Below, one piece after another: positions 53,246 through 63,240 of a DNA stretch of 64,000 nucleotides; the stretch's first letter is position 1, and each line of letters begins with the position of its first letter. The stretch lies in NCBI GenBank assembly GCA_028291515.1, contig JAQGHU010000008.1, positions 1-64,000 of the forward strand. The letters run 5' to 3'. Source of the DNA: Schlesneria sp. (GTDB lineage: Bacteria > Planctomycetota > Planctomycetia > Planctomycetales > Planctomycetaceae). The position numbers were made by a program, and so were the translations under genes. Below the pieces are notes generated by a model. That model was given only the letters and a program-made list of their open reading frames with translations. It ran no database searches and was not told the DNA's origin.

Positions 53246-56200
53246 TCACTTCCCTTCGGGGAGTGGCGGTGTTGGTTGGTGTGTCGGATCGACGACCATT
53301 TGCGTTACGGGCATTGGGATGCCGACTGGTTGCGATGTAAAATTCGGTTCAACGTTGGGTTCCTGCGGTTTGTACTCATAGACCTTGCGGCCGAATTTGA
53401 AGAACAGCGCGGGCGTGACCACTTGGTCAAGAATTGTCGATGTCAACATTCCGCCGAAGACGACCAGAGCTAGTGGGTAAAGAATCTCCTTGCCGGTCTG
53501 TCCCGCTCCGAACAGCAACGGCAGCAGGCCGATGAAACTCGTCATCGCGGTCATCATGACCGGGGAAAGGCGTTCCAGACTGCCACGCACAATCATCTGC
53601 TCAGAGAACGTCTCCCCCTCGTGCTGCATCAGGTGGATATAGTGCGAGATCATCATGATGCCGTTGCGGCTGACGACACCGATGAGCGTGATGAAACCGA
53701 CCCAGTGTGCGACGGACAAGCTCGTGACGCTGACCCAGACGCGCGGCCAGTCCCACCACGGGGCAGCTTGCAGAGCCGCCCATTCAGGGCGATTCACGAT
53801 GAGCAGTGTCAGTACCGAGCCGAACGCGGCGAGTGGGATGTTGACGAGAACTTGCAAGGCGGCCCGCCAAGAATCGAGGGCTTTGCAGAGCAGCAGGAAC
53901 ACCCCGACGATGCTGAGCGAGCCGAGAATCGCGAGGCGGCGGTTAGCTTGCTGCTGAGCCTCGAACTGGCCGCTGTATTCAACGTAGTAGCTGCCAGGAA
54001 GTTGCCGCAGGTTTTCTTCTACGGGTGCGACTGCCTGCTTGATGTCGGCCACCACGCTGGCTAAGTCTCTTCCGTGGACATTGCAGAAGACCACGATGCG
54101 TCGCTGAACATTCTCGCGGTTGAGTGTGTTGGGGCCAGTCGTATCGAGCACTTCAGCAACTTGCCCCAGCGCGACGCGGCGACCAGAAGGAGTTTCCAGA
54201 ATCGTCTCGTTGATGGCTTCGGGGTCGCTACGTGAGGCTTCGTCGTACCAGACAACGAGGCCGAAGTAGCGGTCTTCATCTAAGACCTGCGAGACAACTT
54301 GACCCTTGTAAGCCGTTTCCAGCAGGTCGGCGACGTCGCCGGGAGCGAGCCCGTAGCGGGCGGCTTCGTCTCGCTTCACCCGCAGGCGAATCTGCGAAAT
54401 CTCGATCTGCGGCTCGATCTGCAAATCAACGATGCCGGGAATAGGCTGCATTCGGGTCTGCATATCGTAGGCGGCGGTACGGAGTTCACGTAGGTCTTGA
54501 CCGAAGACTTTCACGGCGATCTGAGCTCGAATCCCCGACATCATGTGGTCCAGCCGATGCGAGATCGGCTGACCAATATTGATGGCGGCGCCGGGGATTT
54601 GCGTAATGCGGTCGCGCACATCAGCGATGACGACCTCGCGTGGACGGCCGACTTTTTCAAAGCCCCACAAGTGAGCGATTGGAATTAGCCGCAATGCTCC
54701 CCAACCCCAGCCCGGCTTCGCAACGTTGTGTTCGGCCATTTGTACGTCAATCTCGGACGAGTTGACACCTTCGGCGTGCTCGTCCAGTTCCGCCCGGCCC
54801 GTGCGGCGTGAGACGGACAAGACTTCGGGCACATCGAGAATCAGACGATCGACTCGTTCGGCAATACGCTGACTTTCGTCGAGGCTGGTGCCCGGTTCCA
54901 TGCGCAAACTAATGGTCAGTGTCCCTTCATTGAATGGCGGCAGGAACTCGCCTCCCATCCACAGAATACTCGCGCACGACAGAGTCACCAGTACACCGAC
55001 TCCGCCAAGAATCAGCCATGCATGACGCAGCGTAAACCGCAATACGGTCGCGTCGACTCGCTTCAACCAGCGCAGAAACAACGGATCTCGTTCATCATCC
55101 AGGAGCTTCGCTTGGGGCAATAGGAATGAACCGAGCACCGGCGTAAACGTCAATGAGACAACCAGCGAGCACAAGAGCGCCACAATGTATGCCACCCCAA
55201 GCGGCGCAAACATGCGGCCTTCTAATCCGGCCATTGAGAACAGCGGAAACATGACCAGTACCACGATCAGCGTCGCGTAGACGATCGAGTTCCGCACTTC
55301 GCACGACGCATCGTAGATGACATCCAAGGCTGGGCGTTGCAGGCCGATTGGCAGGTGCCGATTCTCCTTCAAGCGACGGTAGATGTTCTCAATGTCCACA
55401 ATCGAGTCGTCGACCAGATCACCGATCGCCACCGCGATACCTCCTAGCGTCATGGTGTTGATGGTGATGCCGAATCTTTGAAACACGAGGATCGTGAGCA
55501 GAATCGACAGCGGCATCGACGTGAGCGAACTAAGGCTCGTGCGGAAGTTGCCCATCAGCAGGAACAGAACGACGATGACCCACAGCGCGCCGTCGCGCAC
55601 GGCTTCAGTAACGTTCTCGACAGCCGCTTCAATGAAGTCGGCCTGCTTGAAGATGCGGCGTTCGATGACGACATCCGGCGGCAACTCCTTCTGGAGAGAG
55701 TCGAGCACATCGTTGATTTTGCGGTCGAGGACCAGCGTGTCGGCGTTGGGTTGCTTCTGCACCGTCATCATGACCGCCGATCCACCGCTGATCTTCGTCG
55801 TTGTGTGCTCCTCGTCAGGGTTCTTTTCATCGTCACGTTTCTCGGTCGGCTCATGGGGAAGCGATTCGCGAACGGCGGCATTCACGTCGGGCTCGAGCTT
55901 CACCCAGGCACTGCCGTCACCTCTTTTGATCGGTCCGCCGAAGCGGACTTCGGCCACGTCCTTGATCCGCACCGGCATCGGCTCGCGCCACAGAACCGGC
56001 GTGTTTTCGATCTCTTCCAGCGTGAGACTCTGCCCATTGATCCGCAGCAGCGACTCTTTCGGAGACCGCACGACGATACCACCCCCTGCGATGACGTTCG
56101 CCTTCTTCGCAGCGGCAACCAATTGATCAAGCGTCACGTTCTGAGCGGCCAGCTGCGCGGGCGACGTGATGATTTGATACTGCTTGAACGTGCCTCCCAT

Positions 56201-56758
56201 CACCGTAACTTGCGATACACCTCCCACTGCTAATAGCCGGTTACGTAGCGTGAACTCGCCCAGCGTGCGCAGCTCCATCGCCTTCGCGGCTTGTTCTTCG
56301 GGATTGTTCAGTTCAGCGGTGGACCGCAGGCCCAGCAGCATGATTTCGCCCATGATTGACGAAATCGGAGCCATCACCGGGTTCGAGTCCTTCGGCAATC
56401 GTTCACGGGCTAGTTGTAATTTCTCAGACACGATCTGCCGATCGCGGAAAATGTCGGTACCCCACTCGAACTCAACCCACACGATTGACAACCCGATGCC
56501 CGATGCTGACCGTACGCGCTGTACTCCGGTGGCCCCGTTCAGCAGGAACTCGATCGGCCGTGTAACCAGAACTTCAACTTCTTCGGGAGCTAAGCCGGGA
56601 GCTTCGGTCATGATGGCCACGGTCGGCCGGTTCAGATCGGGGAATACGTCGACAGGCATCTCGCGAAGTTGAATGACTCCGTAGACCATCACGGCGAGCG
56701 CCCCGATCATGACGAGCGCCCGATTCTTCAGCGAGAATGAGATGACCCAATTTAGCAT
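53246..56758 (-). CDS. CusA/CzcA-type heavy-metal RND efflux pump
   Basis: The 1,170-residue inner-membrane protein follows the RND layout with twelve membrane segments and two large outside loops. Typical family phrases are MPVDVFPDLNRPTVAIMTEAPG, ATGVQRVRSASGIGLS, ANVIAGGG-like strands, and AVAIGDLVDDSIVDIENIYRR, with the proton-relay acidic residues in the fourth membrane helix. It should pump metal ions such as Cu, Ag, Co or Zn out of the periplasm with the adaptor encoded 12 bp upstream. An outer-membrane channel is not in the window. Which ion it prefers cannot be said from sequence alone. Confidence 0.9.
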   Translation of the reverse strand: MLNWVISFSLKNRALVMIGALAVMVYGVIQLREMPVDVFPDLNRPTVAIMTEAPGLAPEEVEVLVTRPIEFLLNGATGVQRVRSASGIGLSIVWVEFEWGTDIFRDRQIVSEKLQLARERLPKDSNPVMAPISSIMGEIMLLGLRSTAELNNPEEQAAKAMELRTLGEFTLRNRLLAVGGVSQVTVMGGTFKQYQIITSPAQLAAQNVTLDQLVAAAKKANVIAGGGIVVRSPKESLLRINGQSLTLEEIENTPVLWREPMPVRIKDVAEVRFGGPIKRGDGSAWVKLEPDVNAAVRESLPHEPTEKRDDEKNPDEEHTTTKISGGSAVMMTVQKQPNADTLVLDRKINDVLDSLQKELPPDVVIERRIFKQADFIEAAVENVTEAVRDGALWVIVVLFLLMGNFRTSLSSLTSMPLSILLTILVFQRFGITINTMTLGGIAVAIGDLVDDSIVDIENIYRRLKENRHLPIGLQRPALDVIYDASCEVRNSIVYATLIVVLVMFPLFSMAGLEGRMFAPLGVAYIVALLCSLVVSLTFTPVLGSFLLPQAKLLDDERDPLFLRWLKRVDATVLRFTLRHAWLILGGVGVLVTLSCASILWMGGEFLPPFNEGTLTISLRMEPGTSLDESQRIAERVDRLILDVPEVLSVSRRTGRAELDEHAEGVNSSEIDVQMAEHNVAKPGWGWGALRLIPIAHLWGFEKVGRPREVVIADVRDRITQIPGAAINIGQPISHRLDHMMSGIRAQIAVKVFGQDLRELRTAAYDMQTRMQPIPGIVDLQIEPQIEISQIRLRVKRDEAARYGLAPGDVADLLETAYKGQVVSQVLDEDRYFGLVVWYDEASRSDPEAINETILETPSGRRVALGQVAEVLDTTGPNTLNRENVQRRIVVFCNVHGRDLASVVADIKQAVAPVEENLRQLPGSYYVEYSGQFEAQQQANRRLAILGSLSIVGVFLLLCKALDSWRAALQVLVNIPLAAFGSVLTLLIVNRPEWAALQAAPWWDWPRVWVSVTSLSVAHWVGFITLIGVVSRNGIMMISHYIHLMQHEGETFSEQMIVRGSLERLSPVMMTAMTSFIGLLPLLFGAGQTGKEILYPLALVVFGGMLTSTILDQVVTPALFFKFGRKVYEYKPQEPNVEPNFTSQPVGIPMPVTQMVVDPTHQPTPPLPEGK

Positions 56759-56770
56759 GCTTGTACTTTC

Positions 56771-58963
56771 TTATCTCACAGCCGCGAACGCGGTTTGAAT
56801 TTGAGCGACGCCGCTGGTCGCGACCGATTCGCCGTGTTGGAGACCGCTCTTCACTTCGACGAGACGGTCATCGGCTCGACCCAACTCAATGCGACGGCGG
56901 TCAAACGTGCCATCCGCCTTCCTGACGAAGACGAAACTTCGCAACCCATCGCGAACGATGGCGTTCAAGGGGATGGCCAGCGTCGGTGACGGGCGATCCG
57001 TGGTCAACGTGACCCGCGCTGCCATATTGTGTTGCAGCAACACAGATGGCGGTGAAGGGAACTCAATCCACGCTGCATGCGTGCGGCTATCGACTCCGAC
57101 CACCGGACCGATGCGAGTCACCGTTCCCTCCGTTTCCAACTCGGGGTATGCGACCAGTCGGATGCGGGACGTCTGACCAACTTTCACGAGGGCCGAATCG
57201 CGTTCGCCGACGAATACCTGAACCGAGACACGTGACATGTCATGGATTTCGAATAGGGCTTCGTCGGCTCTCACTACCTGACCAAGCATCCGATCAAAAC
57301 CCACGACGGCCCCACTGATCGGGGCACACACGGGCAGAGCGTCGATGATGCGGCCCGTCTTGAGCAAGTCGTCCATCTGCGAGGCCGTGATACCCAGCAT
57401 GAGCAATTTCTGTCGCAGACTCGCCACTAACGTATCGAATGTTTTCACTTGGCCCTCGGTTTCCAGAATCGTCCGGCGTGGGACGGAATCACCTGCGGCC
57501 AGTCGTCGGACCAGCGTGTCTCGCCACATCGCACCGTCGAGATGCGCGCGGAGCAAGGCCAATTGAATATCGCGCAATTCGAAGCTGGCGATTTCGGCGA
57601 GAATGTCACCCGCTTGTACGGATTGTCCCCGATCAACAAGGATGTTCTGTAGCTTGCCGCCGAGTTGCGTCGAGGCCGTCGTGCGTCGATCCGCTGAAAC
57701 ATCAACACCCCCGTCAAAGTTCTGAATATGTTCGACGACGTGTTCGGAGACCGGTTCCACCTTGAGTCCAATCGTGCGGGCCGTTTCTGGCCCGATGCGC
57801 AGCACTCCAAGGAAGAAGAGGCTCGACAGTTGATGCCCTCCCCGTGTGACCACGCGGTCGCCCGGAAGCACCTTCCCTGCCAGAATCTCCACTCGCCCTG
57901 CGGACTGCCGACCGATAACGACGGCAACCTTTTGGTACTCTGACCCTTCTTTCAGTCCCGATTCTTCGACGAGGACATAACGCTCTGCCCCATCACTTTG
58001 CACCGCAGCGGACGGGACTGACAGGACTGCCTTATCGGTCCTCCAATTCAGTTCGGCCTGTCCGTTCATTCCCGGTCGGAACACGGGCAAATTCCCGGAG
58101 TTGTGGACCTCGGCCCAAGCGATGCTCTGATGAGTGAGCGGATCCAGCATCAGGCCGAGCTTATCGATCTTGGTCTCGAACACCTGACCGTGCAATCCGC
58201 TGAGTGACAATCGCACCGACTGGCCGGTTGCTACGCGATGCCAATCACGTTCGAGGACTCCAATCTTCACCCACACCGTGGAGAGATCGACGATATCCAT
58301 CAGATGCTCGGTCGGCTCTACGAACTTGCCAACCGCCAGGTCAGAATGCACGACCACGCCGCGCACGGGACTCTGTACTGGTAGCCGCAGTGGTTGCTCT
58401 TGGTTGGCAGTTAGTATCTCTTCCGCGACGCCCAGCGCAGCCGCTTTCGATTGCAGGACTCGCAGCATGTTAAGGTTCTGCTGGTGAGTCAGTTGTGTTT
58501 CGAGTAACCGTTGGCCGGAGACTGCTCCCGTCTTTGCCGCCGGTTCTAAGCCTTCGAGGATCTTCCCGGAGACATCGATGTCATTCTGGGCCTTCTGATA
58601 GTCGAACCGCAGCGTATGCAGGTCGAGGCTGTCAAGTTCCGCGAGCACCTGACCCACTTCAACCAACTCTCCGGGCCGCACGCGCAGTGAGATTACGCGC
58701 CCCGACAAGCGCGACGTAACCACGGCGTATTTCGTCCACGGAGCCACGAGCGTCGCGTAGGCCCGCAAATGCTCCGTCCCTTCCCGCCGCTCGACCTCCG
58801 CCGTCTGTACGTCAATTAAATCTCGAGCCGCCCGACTGAGCGAGATGCGACCCTTGGCCAAGTCCACTTGCACGCCCCGCGTCGGCAACGGTTGATGCCC
58901 TTCATGCCCGAATGCCGCCGTAGCGAGTATCCAGGCCAGTATCGACCAGACGAATCGTTTCAT
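56771..58963 (-). CDS. Tandem-fused RND periplasmic adaptor (two CusB/CzcB units)
   Basis: The 730-residue protein has a signal peptide (MKRFVWSILAWILATAAFGHEGHQ ends near residue 20) and two adaptor units. The first unit (about 30-390) has RVRPGELVEVGQVLAELDS and the barrel-sandwich strands. The second (about 400-725) has VDRGQSVQAGDILAEIASFELRDIQ and ends with a third-domain region near EVKSGLQHGESVATSGV. Ordinary adaptors are half as long. The fusion should supply two adaptor protomers per chain, half of the six needed dimers. It lies 12 bp before the pump gene. Confidence 0.85.
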   Translation of the reverse strand: MKRFVWSILAWILATAAFGHEGHQPLPTRGVQVDLAKGRISLSRAARDLIDVQTAEVERREGTEHLRAYATLVAPWTKYAVVTSRLSGRVISLRVRPGELVEVGQVLAELDSLDLHTLRFDYQKAQNDIDVSGKILEGLEPAAKTGAVSGQRLLETQLTHQQNLNMLRVLQSKAAALGVAEEILTANQEQPLRLPVQSPVRGVVVHSDLAVGKFVEPTEHLMDIVDLSTVWVKIGVLERDWHRVATGQSVRLSLSGLHGQVFETKIDKLGLMLDPLTHQSIAWAEVHNSGNLPVFRPGMNGQAELNWRTDKAVLSVPSAAVQSDGAERYVLVEESGLKEGSEYQKVAVVIGRQSAGRVEILAGKVLPGDRVVTRGGHQLSSLFFLGVLRIGPETARTIGLKVEPVSEHVVEHIQNFDGGVDVSADRRTTASTQLGGKLQNILVDRGQSVQAGDILAEIASFELRDIQLALLRAHLDGAMWRDTLVRRLAAGDSVPRRTILETEGQVKTFDTLVASLRQKLLMLGITASQMDDLLKTGRIIDALPVCAPISGAVVGFDRMLGQVVRADEALFEIHDMSRVSVQVFVGERDSALVKVGQTSRIRLVAYPELETEGTVTRIGPVVGVDSRTHAAWIEFPSPPSVLLQHNMAARVTLTTDRPSPTLAIPLNAIVRDGLRSFVFVRKADGTFDRRRIELGRADDRLVEVKSGLQHGESVATSGVAQIQTAFAAVR

Positions 58964-59032
58964 GATGGGTTCTCCGAACGCAGCCCCATCGAATATGCAA
59001 CAGGGCTGCGTTGTTAGTTCTTCGCCACGAGC

Positions 59033-59638
59033 CTATTCCACATGATGGGCGTACTTTTTCGGATTGAAATTCTTCCAGCGGCCTAAGACTTCCTTGCCAT
59101 CCAATCTGAACTTGGCGACCACGAGCAAATCGTCTTCCGGCTTCATCCACGGAGCTTTTGCCACGAAGTGCGAGCACGTCCCGGCCTTCTCTCCCACCGG
59201 TCGCTCGTCGGCCGGAGCTGGTTCAAATGTCAGCGTCTGGCTCTCACCTTCTCCCGCTGTGGCCTGCGCCTCGAATGATTCAACGGCGATTGCCACCGGC
59301 TGCGGGTCCTTATCAACGGGCGTCTCGAAGAAAATATCGAGTTCATTTCCATCCGCCGCGAGGTGCGCGGTCAGCAGGGCATGTACCGACCCGGCATCAG
59401 CGATCAGCATCTTGCCGCGTTCGTGGCTGTGTCCGTGAGCCGTTTCACCTTCTTTTTTGTGGCCCGCATCTTTGTGGGACGCTTGGTCTCCATGCTTGTG
59501 GTCGGCATGGTCAGTCTGAACGGGAGTTGTCACAGGCTTGGCGGGCTTCACGGGTGTGGAACTCGGCCCGCCGCAACCGGCAACAAACAACAACGTGCCC
59601 GTCCAACAACACGCGTCTGTGAAACATCGAACAAACAT
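59033..59638 (-). CDS. His-rich lipoprotein of the metal cluster
   Basis: The 201-residue protein has a lipoprotein signal with LLFVAGCGGPSS. A His/Lys/Asp-rich stretch follows (about 45-80: HADHKHGDQASHKDAGHKK), which is a metal-binding spacer. The C-terminal domain (about 85-200) is a beta-type domain that ends NFNPKKYAHHVE. The ATG at 59638 has AAGGGGA upstream. It probably holds metal at the membrane and passes it to the adaptor. Confidence 0.7.
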   Translation of the reverse strand: MFVRCFTDACCWTGTLLFVAGCGGPSSTPVKPAKPVTTPVQTDHADHKHGDQASHKDAGHKKEGETAHGHSHERGKMLIADAGSVHALLTAHLAADGNELDIFFETPVDKDPQPVAIAVESFEAQATAGEGESQTLTFEPAPADERPVGEKAGTCSHFVAKAPWMKPEDDLLVVAKFRLDGKEVLGRWKNFNPKKYAHHVE

Positions 59639-59789
59639 AGAAATCCCCTTCGAAAAAACGTGAATCGTGATACTCAACGGCTAGCCGCAGAACGGAAACA
59701 TTCCGCACGGATCGCAGCCGGTTGGTTTTCAGGCGAGACAGACATGCACCGGCAGCGGGCGAATTGACCCGATCACCGTGGACTTCTCG

Positions 59790-60320
59790 CTAGATTCTGA
59801 GGACACCTGAGCGCTCTCGGCGCGCAGTGTCACACACTTGCGAGACATCGGGCGGCGCGGATGGCACCATATGCGGCAGCGTTAAAATAACGAACGCCAT
59901 CGCCTGAGTATTACCGCCGCTGAGGTTGGGATCATCCGTGACGACCTCAACTTGGGCTTGAACCATCTCACCCAAAAGCGGAGCCCACTCATCCCCGGTG
60001 TCAGAGCGATCTGACGAGTTGGCGGGGAGCGCGGGGAGAGTCAGGTCGAAACCGAGCCATACCAAATGGATATGTTCAACCGTCGACACTGTTTGCATCG
60101 GCGCAGACGTTGCCCGCTCACTGTGATCGTGATGTCCATGCGAATGAGCATGGCTGTGGGAGTGGCGATGCGGATGCCCGTGCGAAAGCGGTTTCGCCTC
60201 ACGTTGCGGTTGACGATGGTCAGTTATCGCATGAATGTGCCGCAATGCCGGTGACGACATGGTACTACTCGCCAGAACGGCGATCAGCAGCACGGCCGCA
60301 ACCCGGCGGAACACAAACAT
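59790..60320 (-). CDS. Secreted or membrane-anchored His-rich protein
   Basis: The ATG at 60320 starts a signal-like segment (MFVFRRVAAVLLIAVLASS). A His cluster follows (HGHPHRHSHSHAHSHGHHDHS, about residues 46-66). The remaining part is mostly acidic and without cysteines. The preferred protein is 176 residues; a longer frame starts at 60551 but adds a segment that does not resemble a protein domain. It resembles periplasmic metal-binding factors such as those linked to Co/Zn or Ni handling. Confidence 0.6.
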   Translation of the reverse strand: MFVFRRVAAVLLIAVLASSTMSSPALRHIHAITDHRQPQREAKPLSHGHPHRHSHSHAHSHGHHDHSERATSAPMQTVSTVEHIHLVWLGFDLTLPALPANSSDRSDTGDEWAPLLGEMVQAQVEVVTDDPNLSGGNTQAMAFVILTLPHMVPSAPPDVSQVCDTARRERSGVLRI

Positions 60321-60579
60321 CACCAAAGCTCCACGAGCAACCCGTCGATGAGACGCGACATAAAACTTTGCTTCCTCAACGATTGGAAGTGTACCGGAAG
60401 CATTGGTTCGTCGCATCTCATTGCGAGAAAGTTCCTGTTGACGGGCGACCGCCCTCTGGACAAATCGGTTCGCGAAACCGTGCGGGGTGGATGGCATCAA
60501 GGCATCTCCTTCGGGAGGTGGCCAATAAGTCCGGAAGCAATCTAGCAGCAAGACAATCGATTGACGGGAGCGAACGATG

Positions 60580-63213
60580 TCACAATTTCACCCTTCGCAA
60601 TCGGAGCGCATTGCCCACTACAGACAGTGAACTGAGGCTCATCGCCACGCTCGCCCAGACTGGTGAGATCAACAGGCCGAAGAAGGGATAGAGCAACCCA
60701 GCCGCAACGGGAATGCTGGCCACGTTGTAGATAAATGCGAGACCCAGATTTTGCCTGATGTTGGCGATGGTGGCCCGGCTCAGGTGCAATGCACGCACGA
60801 GCGCTTGCAGATCGCCGTTAACGAGCGTGATTCCCGCACTCTCCATCGCCACATCCGTGCCTGATCCCATCGCGATGCCGATGTGAGCCTGCGCCAGCGC
60901 GGGAGCATCATTGATCCCATCTCCCGCCATTGCCACCGTATGACCATCGGCTTGTAATCGCTTGACCACGTCGAGCTTTTGATCCGGCAGCATCTCGGCG
61001 ATCACTTCGTCGATGCCCAGTGTCTGGGCGACAGAATCTGCCGTCCGGCGGCTATCGCCGGTCAACATGATGATTCTCAATCCTGCCTCGTGCAGTGCGC
61101 GAATCGCATCAGGTGTGGTGGGCTTAATTCGGTCCGCCACGCCGATCATTCCCGCGAGGTGTCCGTCGATTACCAGATGCATCACCGTTTGCCCTGCGCC
61201 ACGCAGTTCGTCCAGGCGGGCGGCATAGTCTTCGAGGTCGATCGCATGATCCGCCATTAGCCCCGCGTTTCCGAATGCGACTCGTTTCCCTTCCACGACG
61301 CCGGTGACTCCTGTACCAGTGATGGACTGAAACTCACTCATTGGGACCAGCGCAATGCCCCGATCTTCGGCTCCCTTCACAATGGCATTGGCCAGCGGAT
61401 GTTCGCTGCCTCGCTCCAGCGACGCTGCCAGCCGCAAAACTTCGTCGGTCGTGAAGCCCTGCATCGGTTCGACGTTGACCAGACGCGGTTTGCCTTCAGT
61501 CAGTGTCCCGGTTTTGTCCACGACCAGCGTGTCGGCTCGTTGCAGGACCTCCAGAGCCTCGGCGTTCTTGACGAGGATGCCGTTTTCAGCCCCACGTCCG
61601 ACGCCGACCATGATCGACATGGGCGTGGCGAGCCCTAGCGCACAGGGGCAGGCGATGATCAACACGGAAACCGCATTCACGAGGGCATGGGCGAGCCTTG
61701 GTTCGGCTCCGACCAGGCTCCAGACGACGAATGTCAGGACACTCGCCGCCATTACTGCGGGAACGAAATATCGTGATACCTGGTCGACGACTCGCTCGAT
61801 GGGAGCACGAGTTCGTTGGGCGTCACCCACCATCCGAACAATCTGCGCAAGCAGTGTCTCGGAACCGACCATCTCCGCCCGGACCAACAGGCTGCCCGTG
61901 CCGTTGATGGTCGCCGCGATGACTTTGTCGCCTGCTTGCTTTTCGACGGGCAGCGGTTCCCCGGAAATCATTGACTCATCGACAGAACTGCGCCCTTGGA
62001 CAACGACCCCGTCAGCGGGTACCTTCTCACCGGGCCGAACGCGGAGCAAGTCATCGCGCCGGATCAGGTCCAACGACACGTCCTCTTCCGCGCCGCCGGG
62101 TGCGACTCGTCTGGCCGTTTTCGGCGCGAGGCCCAGCAACCGTTTGATGGCCCCGCTCGTTTGGCTGCGGGCCTTCAGTTCCATGACCTGGCCCAGCAGG
62201 ATCAGCACGGTCACCACCACCGCCGTGTCGAAGTATGGCATCACCGAACCGCTGGCATGGCGGAAGCCTTCTGGAAAAACCCCCGGTACGATGGTGGCGA
62301 TCAGGCTGTAAGCATAGGCTGAACCCACCCCCAGCGCAATCAACGTGAACATGTTCGGGCTGAGATTGCGAATCGAGAGCCATGCCCGCTCGAAGAACGG
62401 CCAACCACACCAAAAGACGACCGGGGTGGCGAGCAGCAATTGGCCCCAGTTCAGCAGCGTCGCCCAATAGTGAAGAGGATTGTGGGGGAGCATGTCGGCC
62501 ATCGCCACCACGAACACGGGCAGTCCGAGGATAACGCCCACCCAGAATCGCCGCAGCATGTCCGTCTGTTCGTGGCTTGGTCCGTCTTGCAGTTCGATAG
62601 TCCGAGGTTCAAGCGCCATCCCGCATTTCGGGCACGGGCCGGGATGATCGCTCACGACTTCTGGGTGCATCGGGCAAACATATTCCACCGTCGATTGCGC
62701 CGCATGGTCGACCGGCTCCAGGCCCATCCCGCATTTGGGGCAGATACCGGGACCGATCTGTCGTACCTCCGGATGCATGGGACAGGTGTACTCGGTCCCA
62801 GGAGTAGTAGCCGCAGTCGGCACCGCGACGACGTCGTCCAAATAGAGCGCGGGATCGGCCACAAATTTCTGGTGGCAGTGCGAACTGCAGAAGTAATAGG
62901 TCTCTCCTGCATGGCTGGCAGTTGCTGCGGCCGTTGCACGCTCGACCGTCATGCCACAGACGGGATCGAGTGCCGTCACTGCCGCCTGCGAGTTGTGAGC
63001 GCAGCACGAATGCGTGGCTGGTGGTGTCACGAAGCGATCCGGGGTGGCGCTGAACCGTTGCTGGCACGATGCCGAACAGAAAAAATAGGTGGCCCCGCCA
63101 TGTTCAGACGAACCGACAGCGCGGGCTGGATCGATAGTCATGCCGCACACCGGGTCAATCGTGGACGGCGAGGCGGAGCCGAGAATGGGTAGAACGGATT
63201 CATGCGAGTTCAT
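60580..63213 (-). CDS. P1B-type metal ATPase with doubled YHS and HMBD modules
   Basis: The 877-residue ATPase exports copper-like ions. It begins with two YHS domains (about 19-65 and 80-128), each with DPVCGMT and a later C-C pair. Two heavy-metal-binding modules follow (about 140-165 and 172-200), each with CPMHPEV and CPKCGM. The core has six or eight membrane helices, the [10 protein letters not shown] ion site, the phosphorylation site [11 protein letters not shown], and the hinge GDGINDAP. The N-terminal duplication is visible from sequence and unusual in degree. It lies 27 bp behind the upstream gene and is probably cotranscribed with it. Confidence 0.93.
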   Translation of the reverse strand: MNSHESVLPILGSASPSTIDPVCGMTIDPARAVGSSEHGGATYFFCSASCQQRFSATPDRFVTPPATHSCCAHNSQAAVTALDPVCGMTVERATAAATASHAGETYYFCSSHCHQKFVADPALYLDDVVAVPTAATTPGTEYTCPMHPEVRQIGPGICPKCGMGLEPVDHAAQSTVEYVCPMHPEVVSDHPGPCPKCGMALEPRTIELQDGPSHEQTDMLRRFWVGVILGLPVFVVAMADMLPHNPLHYWATLLNWGQLLLATPVVFWCGWPFFERAWLSIRNLSPNMFTLIALGVGSAYAYSLIATIVPGVFPEGFRHASGSVMPYFDTAVVVTVLILLGQVMELKARSQTSGAIKRLLGLAPKTARRVAPGGAEEDVSLDLIRRDDLLRVRPGEKVPADGVVVQGRSSVDESMISGEPLPVEKQAGDKVIAATINGTGSLLVRAEMVGSETLLAQIVRMVGDAQRTRAPIERVVDQVSRYFVPAVMAASVLTFVVWSLVGAEPRLAHALVNAVSVLIIACPCALGLATPMSIMVGVGRGAENGILVKNAEALEVLQRADTLVVDKTGTLTEGKPRLVNVEPMQGFTTDEVLRLAASLERGSEHPLANAIVKGAEDRGIALVPMSEFQSITGTGVTGVVEGKRVAFGNAGLMADHAIDLEDYAARLDELRGAGQTVMHLVIDGHLAGMIGVADRIKPTTPDAIRALHEAGLRIIMLTGDSRRTADSVAQTLGIDEVIAEMLPDQKLDVVKRLQADGHTVAMAGDGINDAPALAQAHIGIAMGSGTDVAMESAGITLVNGDLQALVRALHLSRATIANIRQNLGLAFIYNVASIPVAAGLLYPFFGLLISPVWASVAMSLSSLSVVGNALRLRRVKL

Positions 63214-63240
63214 GATGCACTCCTAACTGCGATTCGATAC

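Noticed and set aside
53072-53473. Plus-strand protein across the riboswitch region
   Set aside because: It overlaps the end of the RND pump gene and the aptamer and has no recognisable domain.
59790-60551. Long form of the His-rich protein
   Set aside because: The added 77 residues precede a signal-like segment and do not look like a folded domain.
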